From contig NZ_CP109599.1 of the NCBI RefSeq assembly GCF_036231945.1, positions 7,901,501 through 7,965,500 of the forward strand: a stretch of DNA of 64,000 bases. Reading direction: 5' to 3'. The position numbers were made by a program, and so were the translations under genes. Shown one piece after another: positions 50,629-59,712 of this stretch. Numbering within the stretch: the stretch's first letter is position 1; each line of letters opens with the position of its first letter. The DNA comes from Streptomyces sp. NBC_01429 (GTDB lineage: Bacteria > Actinomycetota > Actinomycetes > Streptomycetales > Streptomycetaceae). The notes under the pieces are model-generated. The model saw only the letters and a program-made list of their open reading frames with translations. It was not told where the DNA came from and searched no databases.

Positions 50629-51078
50629 ATGAGTATCGCTCGTCATTTCGCTGTCACCGGGGCGTTAACGGTGCTGGCGGTGGGCGCCGCCACCGCGGTC
50701 GGCACCACCGCCTCCGCCGCACCCAACGTCACACCGCAGGGTGTCTGCGGCAGCGCCTACAAGACCGTGAACTCGGCGACCATCGGCTCGCTGGGCACCG
50801 TCTACCTGACGTACAACTCCTCGAACGGCAAGAACTGCGTCGCGACCATCCGTGCCAACCCGGGCACGGCGAAGTACGTCTCCACGTACGTCTACATCCC
50901 CGCCACCGGTGACGGAGCCGGGGACTCCGGTAACTACACGTCGTACGCGGGGCCGGCCTACGTCTACGGCAAGGGCTACTGCGTGAGCTGGGGCGGCAGC
51001 ATCGACAACTCGTACGTGTCGGTGGAGAACTCCAACTGCGCCTCCCTGAAGGAGAACCGGGTCACCGGAGTCCGCTGA
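50629..51078 (+). CDS. SapA-like spore-associated secreted protein
   Basis: A 149-residue exported protein. ATG 50629 follows AAGGGGGAA; the upstream open frame is ignored. A signal peptide ends near TTASAAP. APNVTPQGVCGSAYKTVNS, the VYLTYNSSNGKNCVATIR segment and DSGNYTSYAGPAYVYGKG are as in Streptomyces spore-associated protein A-type proteins (recalled). Four cysteines suggest two disulphides. It is probably deposited on aerial hyphae or spores; the exact function is unknown. Confidence 0.82.
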   Translation: MSIARHFAVTGALTVLAVGAATAVGTTASAAPNVTPQGVCGSAYKTVNSATIGSLGTVYLTYNSSNGKNCVATIRANPGTAKYVSTYVYIPATGDGAGDSGNYTSYAGPAYVYGKGYCVSWGGSIDNSYVSVENSNCASLKENRVTGVR

Positions 51079-51250
51079 TCCGGCTCGCCGCCGGGTCACG
51101 AGTTCCCGCGCCGCCGACTCCGGTGCGGGATCCTCCGGCTCGGCTTCTGCCGCCTCACCGGAAGCACGCACGGGGCAACAGTGCTGCCCAGCCGGTGAAC
51201 CATGCGGGAAAGCCGTGTGCGGGAGAATCACACGCACGGTATGAAGTGGC

Positions 51251-51334
51251 GGGGACTGGAAACGGAGTGTCAGGCACCGTGCCAGTCCCCGTCCTCCTGC
51301 CCGTACCAGTTCCCGTACCAGTTCCCGTACCGGT
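51251..51334. terminator. Hairpin and short tandem repeats between convergent genes
   Basis: GGGGACTGG (51251-51259) pairs with CCAGTCCCC (51282-51290). A 12-bp unit CCCGTACCAGTT repeats two and a half times at 51300-51334. The region lies beyond the ends of both flanking convergent genes and fits a terminator for the leftward regulator. Confidence 0.45.
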
Positions 51335-51350
51335 CCCGGTGCCCGGAGCG

Positions 51351-52010
51351 TCAGGTGACCAGGCCGTGGCGGTAGGCGTAGATGGCTGCTTGGACACGGT
51401 CCCGGAGTCGCAGTTTGGTGAGGATGCGTGACACGAACGTCTTGACGGTCTCCTGGCTTATCACCAGGGTCGCGGCGATTTCGCTGTTGGAGAGGCCGTC
51501 CGCGATGAGGCACAGGACCTCCAGCTCGCGCGGGGTCAGCGGGCTGTCGTGCGCGCTGCCTTCGGCGGGCCGGATCCGGGCGGCGTACCTGCCTACGAGG
51601 CGGCGCGTCACCTCGGGGTCCAGCAGCGCGGCGCCCGTGGCCACGGTCCTTATGCCGTGCAGCAGTTGGGCCGGAGGCGCGTCCTTGAGCAGGAACCCGC
51701 TCGCCCCCGCGCGCAGCGCCTCGTAGACGTACTCGTCCAGGTTGAACGTGGTCACCACGAGCACCTTCACGGGATGCGGTACTCCGGCACCGGCCAGCCG
51801 GCGGGTGGCCTCGATGCCGTCGAGCACCGGCATGCGTACGTCCATCACCACGACATCCGGGCGCAGTTGCCCGGCGAGGTCGACCGCGGCCCGGCCGTCT
51901 CCGCATTCGCCCACCACATCGAGGTCCGGCTGCGCGCCGATGATGGTCACCAGCCCGGTGCGGACCAGCATCTGGTCGTCGCAGACCAGGACCCGGATCG
52001 GCGCGGTCAC
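51351..52010 (-). CDS. NarL/LuxR-type response regulator
   Basis: A 219-residue regulator. Receiver: DD at 11-12, phosphorylatable Asp57 in VVVMDVRMP and FLLKDAP. The LuxR HTH is LTPRELEVLCLIADGLSNSEIA-like with VKTFVSRILTKL. It overlaps the sensor kinase gene (stop of the kinase inside its start, ATGA). Pairing with that kinase is therefore clear. The target operon is probably the adjacent CPBP gene or distant genes. Confidence 0.93.
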   Translation of the reverse strand: MTAPIRVLVCDDQMLVRTGLVTIIGAQPDLDVVGECGDGRAAVDLAGQLRPDVVVMDVRMPVLDGIEATRRLAGAGVPHPVKVLVVTTFNLDEYVYEALRAGASGFLLKDAPPAQLLHGIRTVATGAALLDPEVTRRLVGRYAARIRPAEGSAHDSPLTPRELEVLCLIADGLSNSEIAATLVISQETVKTFVSRILTKLRLRDRVQAAIYAYRHGLVT

Positions 52011-53215
52011 GACGGACTCCCCGCGGGTATACGGGCCCGTACGACGAAGCCGCCGCCCGTTCCCCGGCCCGCGCTGAAGTCGCCGCCCAGGACGTCGACC
52101 CGCTCACGGAGACCGGCGAGGCCCCGCCCGCTCCCGCCCGGGGAGTCGGTCCGCACACCGGGATCGTCCGTGCGCACCTCCACGGTGATCTCCCTTCCGC
52201 TGTGGTGCACCTGGACCGAGGTGCGGCTGCCACGGGCGTACTTGAGGGCGTTCGTGAGGGCCTCCTGTACGACCCGGTAGGCCACGAGGTCGGCGCTGCC
52301 GGTCGATTCAGCCGGCGTGCCCTCCTCGGTGAACTCCACCGGCTGCCCGGCCCGGCGCGTCTGTTCCACGAGTGTCTGGAGCCGGCCGACGGACGGCGTC
52401 CTGGCCTCGGTGCCGTGGTCGGGGTTGAGCAGGCCGAGCAGGTGCCGCAGGTCGGCGATGGCCCGTCGGCCGGTGTCGGCGACGGCGGTCAGGGTCTGGT
52501 CGAGGGGCTCCGGCGCGGCCGTCAGATAGCGGGCCGCCTCGGCCTGCACGACCATCGCCGTCACATGGTGGGTCACGACGTCGTGCAGCTCGCGGGCGAT
52601 GCGGGTACGTTCGGCGGCAAGGGTGTCCTCGGCGACGCGGCGGCGCCGTTCGGCCTCCATGGCCCGGGTGAAGCGCAGCCAGGTCCCGAAGCCCCACGTG
52701 ACGGTCAGCGCCAGGTAGAACGTCACGAATCCCTCCAGCCCCTCGGTCGAGCCGATCCGGAACAGCGCGACGGCCAACACCACGTAGGCCGCGGAGAGCA
52801 GGACCACGGTGGTTCGCCGGCGCCGATCCAGATGGGACGCCGCGCTCGCCAGCGCGATCGGCAGCGCGGTGCCCGCGAGCGTGTGGTACCCGCCGAGCTG
52901 GTCGACGGCGAAGCCGAGCGACACCAGGGCGAGACTGACGACGGGCCGCCGTCGGCGCGCGGCGAGGGGGAGGCATTCGAGGACGACTGCCACCACGGCG
53001 AGTTCGTCGAAGGGACGGTCCGGCAGTTCGCCGAGCTGCGTTCCGTGGTTGTGCAGCGCGGGCACGAACGACGTGACGAGGAACAGCAGCGCGAGCGGGA
53101 GATCCCGGACCGTGACACTGAACCCGCGCCACCGCTCCAGGACCCGCCACCGCTCCGGGACGCGCCGCAGTTCCCGGACGCGCCACCGCTCCGGGACCCG
53201 TCGAAGATTGATCAC
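52007..53215 (-). CDS. Sensor histidine kinase (HisKA_3)
   Basis: A 402-residue membrane kinase with a GTG start in a GTGA overlap with the CPBP gene. About five membrane helices (residues 35-180) are followed by the H-box RIARELHDVVTHHV with His211 and a HATPase with RVVQEALTNALKYA and GRGLAGLRERV. The N-terminal 30 residues are a tandem repeat (RRVPERWRV twice, 12 residues apart) encoded by DNA repeats, probably a cytoplasmic tail without function or a mis-extended start. It partners the following regulator. Confidence 0.92.
   Translation of the reverse strand: MINLRRVPERWRVRELRRVPERWRVLERWRGFSVTVRDLPLALLFLVTSFVPALHNHGTQLGELPDRPFDELAVVAVVLECLPLAARRRRPVVSLALVSLGFAVDQLGGYHTLAGTALPIALASAASHLDRRRRTTVVLLSAAYVVLAVALFRIGSTEGLEGFVTFYLALTVTWGFGTWLRFTRAMEAERRRRVAEDTLAAERTRIARELHDVVTHHVTAMVVQAEAARYLTAAPEPLDQTLTAVADTGRRAIADLRHLLGLLNPDHGTEARTPSVGRLQTLVEQTRRAGQPVEFTEEGTPAESTGSADLVAYRVVQEALTNALKYARGSRTSVQVHHSGREITVEVRTDDPGVRTDSPGGSGRGLAGLRERVDVLGGDFSAGRGTGGGFVVRARIPAGSPS
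53131..53206. repeat. 36-bp imperfect tandem repeat in the kinase N-terminus
   Basis: CGCCACCGCTCCGGGAC-type units recur at about 36-bp spacing and encode the repeated RRVPERWRV peptide of the kinase. Confidence 0.7.
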
Positions 53216-54048
53216 TGGGGAAGCTTAGTGGCGGCATCGACCCGCCCGGCGCGCCGACGGCGTGGCACCAGATGACCGCGCCTGTGGGCCAGCCACATGA
53301 ACGCGACCGTCGCCAGCACACCGAACAGCACCGAGTACAAACTTCCCTCCGGGCCGAAGTCGCCACCCGTGATCAGCGCCGGGCCCGACGTCGTGGTGTC
53401 CAGCAGTCCTTGCGGGGTGTTGTTGCCCGATACCTCTGTGCTGAAGATGCCGGCCGCGGCGAAGTTCCAGCCGAAATGCACGCCGATCGGCAGCCACAGA
53501 CTGCGGGTGGCGATGTACGCGGCGGCGAGCATGCCGCCGGCCTCGATCGCGATGGCGACGGCGCCCCACAGGCTGGCGTTCGGGTTGAGCAAGTGCGCCA
53601 GGCCGAACACCGTGCCGGTCAGCACCAGAGCGATCCATGTGCCGGCGCGTTCCTCGATGATGCGGAACAGGACGCCGCGGAAGAGCAGTTCCTCCGTCAC
53701 GGCGGCCGCGGCCATGAAGCCGAACAGCCCCACCGCACCCGTCGCCGAGCCCAGCCCGTTGATCTCGTAGTGCCCCAGGAAGGCGATGTTGGCGATGACG
53801 GCCACGAACATCGCGACGCCGATCAGTGTGCCCCGGCCGATGGCGGCCCCGGCACCTTCCCTGGCCACCTCCACGGACGGGCGGTGCTCGGTCCGCCGCA
53901 CCACCCACCCGTAGACAAGCACCGCGAGCACGGCTGTCCCGACACCGAGCGCGAGCGTGAGCCACGGATTCCCCGCCACCGCGGCGACACCCTGCCCGCC
54001 GATGAAAGCGACGGCCGCGACGGCCGCCAGCTGCAGGACCAGCCTCAT
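53212..54048 (-). CDS. CPBP family intramembrane metalloprotease
   Basis: A 278-residue membrane protein; ATG (complement of 54046-54048) after GAAGGAG. About eight helices. The three CPBP/Abi motifs are present: EELLFRG (Glu119, Glu120, Arg124), FGLAHLLN (His152) and GVHFGWN (His191, Asn195). Such proteases process membrane substrates or protect against peptide toxins. It is first in an operon with the kinase and regulator, so it may be the output or an input of that two-component pair (inference). Confidence 0.92.
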   Translation of the reverse strand: MRLVLQLAAVAAVAFIGGQGVAAVAGNPWLTLALGVGTAVLAVLVYGWVVRRTEHRPSVEVAREGAGAAIGRGTLIGVAMFVAVIANIAFLGHYEINGLGSATGAVGLFGFMAAAAVTEELLFRGVLFRIIEERAGTWIALVLTGTVFGLAHLLNPNASLWGAVAIAIEAGGMLAAAYIATRSLWLPIGVHFGWNFAAAGIFSTEVSGNNTPQGLLDTTTSGPALITGGDFGPEGSLYSVLFGVLATVAFMWLAHRRGHLVPRRRRAGRVDAATKLPQ

Positions 54049-54226
54049 GAGGACTCCTTCGCCAGATCCACAGCCCGATCGCTGCGACTGCGCCGAACGC
54101 TACGGATCCGGTGGCCCGGAATCGTCACCACACAGTGGACACCTGCGTGTAGCTCGCACGGGGGACAGCCCCCAACGGGCGGCCCGACGCCGGTGCTTGG
54201 TCGTGTGACGGGGATCACTCCCAGGG

Positions 54227-54256
54227 GGAAATCCTGGTCTTCGGCCCGCCCGTCTA
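54227..54256 (+). promoter_or_regulatory. ECF-type autoregulated promoter
   Basis: GGAAATC (54227-54233) and CGTCTA (54251-54256) are 17 bp apart, the usual -35/-10 layout for ECF sigma promoters. Transcription would begin at about 54263, on the GTG start codon, giving a leaderless sigma-factor mRNA and a positive feedback loop. Confidence 0.6.
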
Positions 54257-54262
54257 GTGGGT

Positions 54263-54823
54263 GTGAGACCAGGGAGAGCGGCACTGCGGGAGTTGGACGA
54301 GGAGCGCCTCGTGCGGCTGGTGGCCAAGGGCGACCGTGCCGCGTTCGAGGAGTTGTACCGGCGCACCTCACCGTGGCTGGCGGTGCGGATGCGCCGCCGT
54401 TGCGCGGATGAGCAGATCGTCGCCGAGGTCATGCAGGAGACCTATCTCGCGGTGTGGCGCGCGGCGGGCGGGTTCGACGGGTCCGCGACCGGAGGGTCCG
54501 CCGTCGGATGGCTGTGGACCATCGCGGCGCGCCGTCTGGTCGACGCGTTCCGGCGCAGGGCTCACCACGCACAGCCGCCGCCGGCGGCGGCACAGGCTTC
54601 CTCGGCGCCCGCCGCCGAGGAGCAGGTGCTCGCCGCGACCGTCGGCGGTGATGTGGGGGACGCGCTGCGGTGCCTCGCGCCGGAGCTCAGACAGGTACTA
54701 CAGGCCATGGTGCTCGACGGTCTCTCCGTGCGGGAGACGGCCGTCCTGCTCAAGCTGCCCGAGGGCACGGTCAAGACCCGGGCCCGCCGGGCCCGGATCG
54801 TGATGAGGGAGGCACTTTCATGA
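54263..54823 (+). CDS. ECF RNA polymerase sigma factor
   Basis: A 186-residue sigma-70 family protein. Region 2 is LVAKGDRAAFEELYRR then IVAEVMQETYLAVWRAAG with the WLWTIAARRLVDAFRRR -10-recognition helix, and region 4 is LRQVLQAMVLDGLSVRETAV with VKTRARRAR. GTG 54263 is chosen because the ECF promoter predicts a leaderless start; GTG 54257 is also in frame. It is ATGA-coupled to a membrane anti-sigma-like protein. It probably switches on its own operon, including the ABC exporter. Confidence 0.9.
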   Translation: MRPGRAALRELDEERLVRLVAKGDRAAFEELYRRTSPWLAVRMRRRCADEQIVAEVMQETYLAVWRAAGGFDGSATGGSAVGWLWTIAARRLVDAFRRRAHHAQPPPAAAQASSAPAAEEQVLAATVGGDVGDALRCLAPELRQVLQAMVLDGLSVRETAVLLKLPEGTVKTRARRARIVMREALS

Positions 54824-55653
54824 GTGTGGAACACGCGTCGGCCCGGATCATCGACGCCTACGCGCGCGGTGACACGGAACTCGCCGCCGACGAGGAATGG
54901 GCACTGGAGGCCCATCTGGAGGCGTGCGGAGTGTGCCGCGGCCGGCTCGCGACCGCCGTCACGGCGCGGGCGCCCGCTGTGACGTCACTGCTCGACACGG
55001 TGTGGTCCGGTCTCGAACCCCACCTGGCCACCGCCCCCGTACCGCGCACGCGGCGCCGGGCGTGGCTGCCGGTCTGGGCGCCGCCCGCGACAGTGCCGTG
55101 GCTGGCCATGGTCGTCGGTGTGACACTGCTGGCGGTGCTGATGGACCCTGCCGTGTCGTGGTCAGTCGGGTCGGTCTTCACCACCGTCCCGGTGTCGCCG
55201 GTGCTGCTGGCCGCCCCGCTCCTGCCCGTACTCGGTGTGGCGGCCTCGTGGTCGCGCGGGCTCGACCCGGGCTGGGAGCTGACGGCCTCCGCACCGCGGG
55301 CCGGACTCGATCTGGTGCTGCGGCGCACGGCGTGCGTACTCGCCGTCGTCATCCCCGCGCTGCTGGTGGCCGGCTGGCTGACGGGGGTGATGGTCGCGCA
55401 GTGGCTGCTGCCCTGCCTGGCCTTCACCTCCGCGACCCTGGCGCTCGGAGGCGCCGTCGGTGTGTCACGCGCCGCCGCCGCGCTGACGGTCGCGTGGGTG
55501 GCCGTGGGCGTCGCACCGTCGCTGGCCGGAGACGGCCTGACCTTCGCCCTGCGGACAGACGTCCTGCCCCTCTGGGGACTGCTCCTCGCCCTCGGCACCG
55601 GAGTCGTGGTCGCCCGCCGGGGCGCCTACTCCGTACTGGAAGCCCATCGATGA
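54820..55653 (+). CDS. Anti-sigma factor-like zinc-finger protein with multi-pass membrane region
   Basis: A 277-residue protein, ATGA-coupled to the sigma gene. An N-terminal zinc-binding anti-sigma domain carries HLEACGVC (His-x3-Cys-x2-Cys). Unlike standard anti-sigmas with one helix, about six membrane helices follow (from AWLPVWAPPATVPWLAMVV to LWGLLLALGTGVVVA). The fusion would sense something in the membrane and hold the sigma factor at its inner face. The next gene, an ABC ATPase, overlaps its stop, which hints that this membrane part may dock to the transporter. Confidence 0.85.
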   Translation: MSVEHASARIIDAYARGDTELAADEEWALEAHLEACGVCRGRLATAVTARAPAVTSLLDTVWSGLEPHLATAPVPRTRRRAWLPVWAPPATVPWLAMVVGVTLLAVLMDPAVSWSVGSVFTTVPVSPVLLAAPLLPVLGVAASWSRGLDPGWELTASAPRAGLDLVLRRTACVLAVVIPALLVAGWLTGVMVAQWLLPCLAFTSATLALGGAVGVSRAAAALTVAWVAVGVAPSLAGDGLTFALRTDVLPLWGLLLALGTGVVVARRGAYSVLEAHR

Positions 55654-56483
55654 ACACAGAAGAGGAACGCACCATGATGAGCGCGGTGAGCGCGGCTCGG
55701 ATCGCGCCCCAGACGTATGCCTGGGAGGTCCGGGCCACCGGACTGAAGGTCAGGGTCGGCAAGAAGCGCATGGCCGTCGACGGACTCGACCTGTCGCTCG
55801 GCACGGGCGTGCACGGCCTGCTCGGTCCCAACGGAGCCGGCAAGACGACCCTGATCCGGACCATGGCCACGGTACGGCGCCCGACGGAAGGCACCCTGGA
55901 ACTCCTCGGCGAGTCCACGAGCGGCCTGGGCGAACACCGCGCGCTGCGCCGCCGGATCGGCTATCTGCCGCAGGAGTTCGGCTACTACAAGCGCTTCACG
56001 GTGCGCGAGTTCGTGGAGTACATGGCGTGGCTGAAGGAGGTGCCCAAGGCGGACATTCCCGGGGCGGTCCAGCACGCGGTGGAGCGCGTGGGCATGGCGG
56101 ACCGGGCCGACGACCGGATGAAGGCCCTCTCGGGCGGCATGGTGCGGCGGGTCGGGATCGCCCAGGCCATCGTCAACGACCCGAAGATCCTTCTGCTGGA
56201 CGAGCCGACGGTCGGACTCGACCCCGCCCAACGGCTGCGCTTCCGCGAACTGCTGCAGCAGCTCGGCACCGACACGTGTGTGGTCGTCTCCACGCACCTG
56301 GTGGAGGACGTCGCCGCCGCCTGCACCGGAGTGGTGCTCTTCGACGAGGGCAGGCTGGTGTTCCAGGGCACCCCGGCCGAACTGGCCGCGGCGGGCACCC
56401 CCGACCATGTGGGCGACAGCCCGCTGGAGCGCGGCTACTCGGCGCTGCTCTCCCACACCGAGCAGGGAAAGGGCACCTGGTGA
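55650..56483 (+). CDS. ABC transporter ATP-binding protein (exporter type)
   Basis: A 277-residue ATPase. ATG 55650 overlaps the upstream stop; an in-frame ATG 55674 after AGAGGAACG is an equally good start that removes eight residues. Walker A is GPNGAGKT, the Q-loop GYLPQEFGYYKRF, the signature LSGGMVRR and Walker B ILLLDEPTVGLD, with VVVSTHLVEDVAAA as the H-loop. The class is that of antibiotic/peptide or lipid exporters. The next two genes encode membrane proteins that would form the channel. Confidence 0.92.
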   Translation: MNTEEERTMMSAVSAARIAPQTYAWEVRATGLKVRVGKKRMAVDGLDLSLGTGVHGLLGPNGAGKTTLIRTMATVRRPTEGTLELLGESTSGLGEHRALRRRIGYLPQEFGYYKRFTVREFVEYMAWLKEVPKADIPGAVQHAVERVGMADRADDRMKALSGGMVRRVGIAQAIVNDPKILLLDEPTVGLDPAQRLRFRELLQQLGTDTCVVVSTHLVEDVAAACTGVVLFDEGRLVFQGTPAELAAAGTPDHVGDSPLERGYSALLSHTEQGKGTW

Positions 56484-57871
56484 ACGGCCGGATTCTGCGC
56501 ATCGAGACAAGGCGTTCCCTCGCCCCGTGGGCCGGGTCGGGGATCGCTGGCAGCACCCTGGTGTTCCTGTTCCTGCTGGGCGGCGATCCGACCGAGGATC
56601 CCTCGGCGTGGACGGCGCAGTGGACGTCCCTGGCGCTGTGGACCCGCGGTGTGCTGTTCTACGCGTGGCCGCTCGCCATGGGCGCGGGGGCCCTCCAGGG
56701 ACTGCGGGACAGCCGCTCGAAGATGCCCGAGCTGCTGTCGAGCACACCGAGGCCCGCATGGCACCGAGCGGCCTCGCTCGGGGGGACGACAGCGGCCGTG
56801 CTGGCCTCGGCCTTCGCGCTGCTCGTCCTGGCCGGCGGGGTCCAGGTACTCGCCAACACCGAGTACACGCACTTCCGTTGGGTTCCCATCTCGCTGGTGG
56901 GGGCGCTCTTTCTCGCCGCGGGAGCGGTGCTGGGCATGGGGATCGGGCGCAGCCTTCCGTCCGTGTTCACCCCACCCGCGGTGGTCATGGCGGCCTTTCT
57001 GCTCTGCCAGCTCCTCCTGATGCAGTCGGTCCCCCTCGCGAGCGGGGTGGCCAAGTGGAAGGAGGTCACGGGCGCGGGCCCGCTGCCGAGCCGGGCCGCG
57101 TTGCTGTCACCGGCGATCAGGGAACCGAGGGAGACACTCCTCACGCTCTCCCCGGCCGTGCAGGCCGGGCAGACGCTCTGGGTGATCGCCCTGGCCGCGA
57201 CGGGCCTCGCCCTGCTGGCCGCCGCGAGCCGGCGGGCCCGGCTGCTCGCGCTGGTCCCCGCCCTGGCGGGTGCGGTCATCGCCCTGCTCATCCTGCCCTC
57301 CGAGTCGGACAGGACATATGTTTTGGACAAGGCCGCGGCGCGGAAGGTGTGCGACGGCGCGGTGTGTGTCACCGCGGCGCGGCAGGCACGCCTGGCCGGC
57401 CTCGCGGGTCCCGGCGAGAAGGCGCTCGGCCTGCTCAAGGACGCCCTGGGGAGCCGGGCACCGGCCGGAATCCGGGAACGGACCACCATCACGCCCTACT
57501 TGGAGAAGCGGGAACGGTCCCGTGAGGACATACTCATCGACTTCGACGACGAAGTGATCCGGTACGCGAAGAGCGACGAGGATCTGACCCGCGCGCTGCT
57601 CGGCCTGGGCCTGGCACCGCAATGCACCGCCTTCGGGGTGCTGGACGCGCAGAGCGTCGCGTCGAGCTGGGTCATGGGGAACTTCCGGATGCTGCCCTCC
57701 GCCCCCGGCCTGGCGGCCGACATGGACGAGAAGAACGCCCGCGCGGCGTGGAAGAAGCTCGCGGCGCTGCCGAAGGCGGAGCAGCGCGAACGGATCGACG
57801 CGATGCACGCCGCCGCGTTCTCCTGCGAGACCGACCCGATCGAGGCGCTGACCGGCGGTGGCTCACGGTGA
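56480..57871 (+). CDS. ABC-2-like membrane protein of the exporter
   Basis: A 463-residue protein, GTGA-coupled to the ATPase. About seven helices (RSLAPWAGSGIAGSTLVFLFLLG to LLALVPALAGAVIALLIL) occupy residues 10-275. The rest (from LPSESDRTYVLDK) is a soluble domain with a CDGAVCV pair and no recognised family. This should be the permease of the sigma-controlled exporter, with an unusual cytoplasmic or extracellular C-terminal domain of 185 residues. Confidence 0.75.
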   Translation: MNGRILRIETRRSLAPWAGSGIAGSTLVFLFLLGGDPTEDPSAWTAQWTSLALWTRGVLFYAWPLAMGAGALQGLRDSRSKMPELLSSTPRPAWHRAASLGGTTAAVLASAFALLVLAGGVQVLANTEYTHFRWVPISLVGALFLAAGAVLGMGIGRSLPSVFTPPAVVMAAFLLCQLLLMQSVPLASGVAKWKEVTGAGPLPSRAALLSPAIREPRETLLTLSPAVQAGQTLWVIALAATGLALLAAASRRARLLALVPALAGAVIALLILPSESDRTYVLDKAAARKVCDGAVCVTAARQARLAGLAGPGEKALGLLKDALGSRAPAGIRERTTITPYLEKRERSREDILIDFDDEVIRYAKSDEDLTRALLGLGLAPQCTAFGVLDAQSVASSWVMGNFRMLPSAPGLAADMDEKNARAAWKKLAALPKAEQRERIDAMHAAAFSCETDPIEALTGGGSR

Positions 57872-58461
57872 GATGGCTGACCCTGTACGCGCGTTCGCGG
57901 CAGGTGCCCGCCTCGCTCGCCGCGGTGCTGATCAGTGCCGTTGTGGTGTGGGCACTGGCCGACGGCGGCGGTGGGGAGCCCGGTAAGTCGGGCTCGGCCG
58001 CGCTGGTCGTCGTCACGGGGGCGATGGTGGCCTCGATCGGATTCGCCGGACAGGACCTCGCGCTGGACCGGACCGCCGCGATCCGCTGGACGGCCCGCAG
58101 GGCGGGGCACGTCCTGCTCGCCGGCGCGGTCGTCGCCGCCGCGCCCCTGGGAGCGCGGACGCTGGGGGCGGACCTGGCCACCGCGGAGTTCATCGTCCGG
58201 GACAGCGCCGGGCTGATGGGGCTCGCCGCCTTGGGCGCGGTGGTGTGCGGACGGCAGTACGCGTGGACCCTGCCGGTCGGCTGGTTCATGATCGCGTACT
58301 TCGCTCCGCCCGCGACGAGCACGACCGGCACGACGAGCACGCCGATGGAGCTGGCGACCTGGATGCTGCTGCCGCCCGACGCCACGACGGGTATCTGGTC
58401 GGCGGCCGTGCTCGCGGTCGCCGGCACGGTGACCTACGCCGTCGCGGGACCGAGGCAGTAG
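57868..58461 (+). CDS. Membrane protein, exporter companion
   Basis: A 197-residue protein with five or six helices, GTGA-coupled to the permease gene; last gene of the sigma operon. I do not recognise a family. It probably assembles with the exporter as a second membrane subunit. Past its stop begins the decayed zone. Confidence 0.75.
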   Translation: MRWLTLYARSRQVPASLAAVLISAVVVWALADGGGGEPGKSGSAALVVVTGAMVASIGFAGQDLALDRTAAIRWTARRAGHVLLAGAVVAAAPLGARTLGADLATAEFIVRDSAGLMGLAALGAVVCGRQYAWTLPVGWFMIAYFAPPATSTTGTTSTPMELATWMLLPPDATTGIWSAAVLAVAGTVTYAVAGPRQ

Positions 58462-58681
58462 CACGCCGGGAGGCCCTGATCAGCTCCGGGGCATCCCGGC
58501 CACGTGCCGCGCACCCGGTCATCGCGCCTGGGCACCACCAGCAGTGCTGTCCAGGGGAAGGATCGAGGCCATGCCGATCCCGATGATGGCCTGCGGTACG
58601 ACTCGGCCTGCCCCCCGCACCAAGCGCCGCGGGCCCGCGAAGTCGCGAAGATCGGCCGGGCGGTGCTTCGCGGACAGGACC

Positions 58682-58815
58682 CTAGAGGGCGGGGCCACCG
58701 ACCTCCGTCTCGGTGCGGTCGCCCGACCACCGGGTGTGGAAGGTGCCGTTCCGGTCGGTGCGGCGGTAGGTGCGGGCGCCGAAGAAGTCGCGCTGGCCCT
58801 GGGATACGAGCGGAC
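58682..58815 (-). pseudogene. 6-phosphogluconate dehydrogenase C-terminal fragment
   Basis: The minus strand reads QGQRDFFGARTYRRTDRNG then FHTRWSGDRTETEVGGPAL and a stop, the usual C-terminus of Gnd enzymes (QRDYFGAHTY...). Everything N-terminal is missing: upstream sequence belongs to an aminotransferase fragment in another frame. A broken gene end only. The 58462-58681 stretch beyond it shows no gene. Confidence 0.7.
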
Positions 58816-58829
58816 GCCTGGAGAAGCTG

Positions 58830-59309
58830 CGGCGGTCCCCAGAGGTAGCCGACGCGCCGGCCCGTCATCGCGTAACTCTTCGAGAAGGTCTGGCAGTAGA
58901 CGGTACGGTCGCGCAGTCCGTCGACCGAGATCGTCGGGATAACCACCTTGTCACCGGGGTTGACGATGCCGAGGATGGAGGCGGCGAGACCGGCGGTGCC
59001 GCCCTGAGTGATGAGGATGTCGGCGGCGTCGACCGGCGCCCCCGCGGTGGCGGCGAGTTTCTCGGCGAGTGCTTCGCGCAGGGCCGGTTCGCCGAGCAGC
59101 GGTGAGTAGTGGGTGCGTCCTGAGCGTAGTGAGGCGTGGGCCGCCTCGGTCACCGACTGGAGTGTGTCGAAGTCGGGTTCGCCCATGGCGAGGGAGACCA
59201 GGTCGCCCCGCGACTGCGGTTGCTGCGTCCGGCGGGAGGCGGCCGCGATCCGTGCGACGGCCTCCGCGGTGGCGAACCGGGGCGGGTGCGTGGTGATGGT
59301 GGGCGGCAT
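58830..59309 (-). pseudogene. Class I/II aminotransferase, N-terminal part with internal deletion
   Basis: From an ATG complementary to 59307-59309 (AGGAAG before it) the reading is a normal aspartate-aminotransferase-type start: VSLAMGEPDFDTLQSVTEAA, THYSPLLGEPALREALAEKL and ITQGGTAGLAASILGIVNPG. Then DKVVIPT joins directly to ISVDGLRDRTVYCQTFSKSYAMTG and RRVGYLWGP, so about 80-90 middle residues are deleted; the PLP lysine (SFSKSYAMTG-like) remains. After GYLWGP the frame enters the Gnd fragment. The missing C-terminal half lies on the plus strand at 59820-60186. Confidence 0.75.
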
Positions 59310-59332
59310 GGATCTTCCTGGTGGCGGGGTGT

Positions 59333-59712
59333 TCAGGCCTGCGGTGTGACGTCGGCGGGTGCTCCGGCCCAACGGCTGATCTCCAGGTCGGCGGAAGTGT
59401 CACGCTGCCGGGTGGGAGCGACGACGATCTCCTGGACGACCACGCGCTGGGGAAGGGTGACGGCGAGGCGGATGGCCTCGGCCACGTCCTCGGGCCGCAC
59501 CTTGTCCGCGCGTTCCCGGGGCGCCGGAGGCCGGGCGCGGTTGTCGAGGATGGGAGTGTCCGCCTCGCCGGGCAGCGCGGTGATCGCCCGTAGCCCCTGG
59601 TTGCGGAAGGTGGTGTGCAGGAACGTCATGAAAGTGCGGACCCCGGCCTTGGCCGCGCCGTAGGCGGCGCCGCCGAGCAGGTTGGGGTTGACGGCGGCGA
59701 GCGACATCCTCG
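59333..59712 (-). pseudogene. Short-chain dehydrogenase C-terminal fragment
   Basis: NLLGGAAYGAAKAGVRTF contains the SDR Tyr-x-x-x-Lys pair, followed by RNQGLRAITALPGEADTP and a normal end (RPEDVAEAIRLAVTLPQRVVVQEIVV). The N-terminal NAD-binding half is absent; upstream the minus strand is antisense to the RraA fragment. The 3' end (59333) is intact. Confidence 0.7.
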
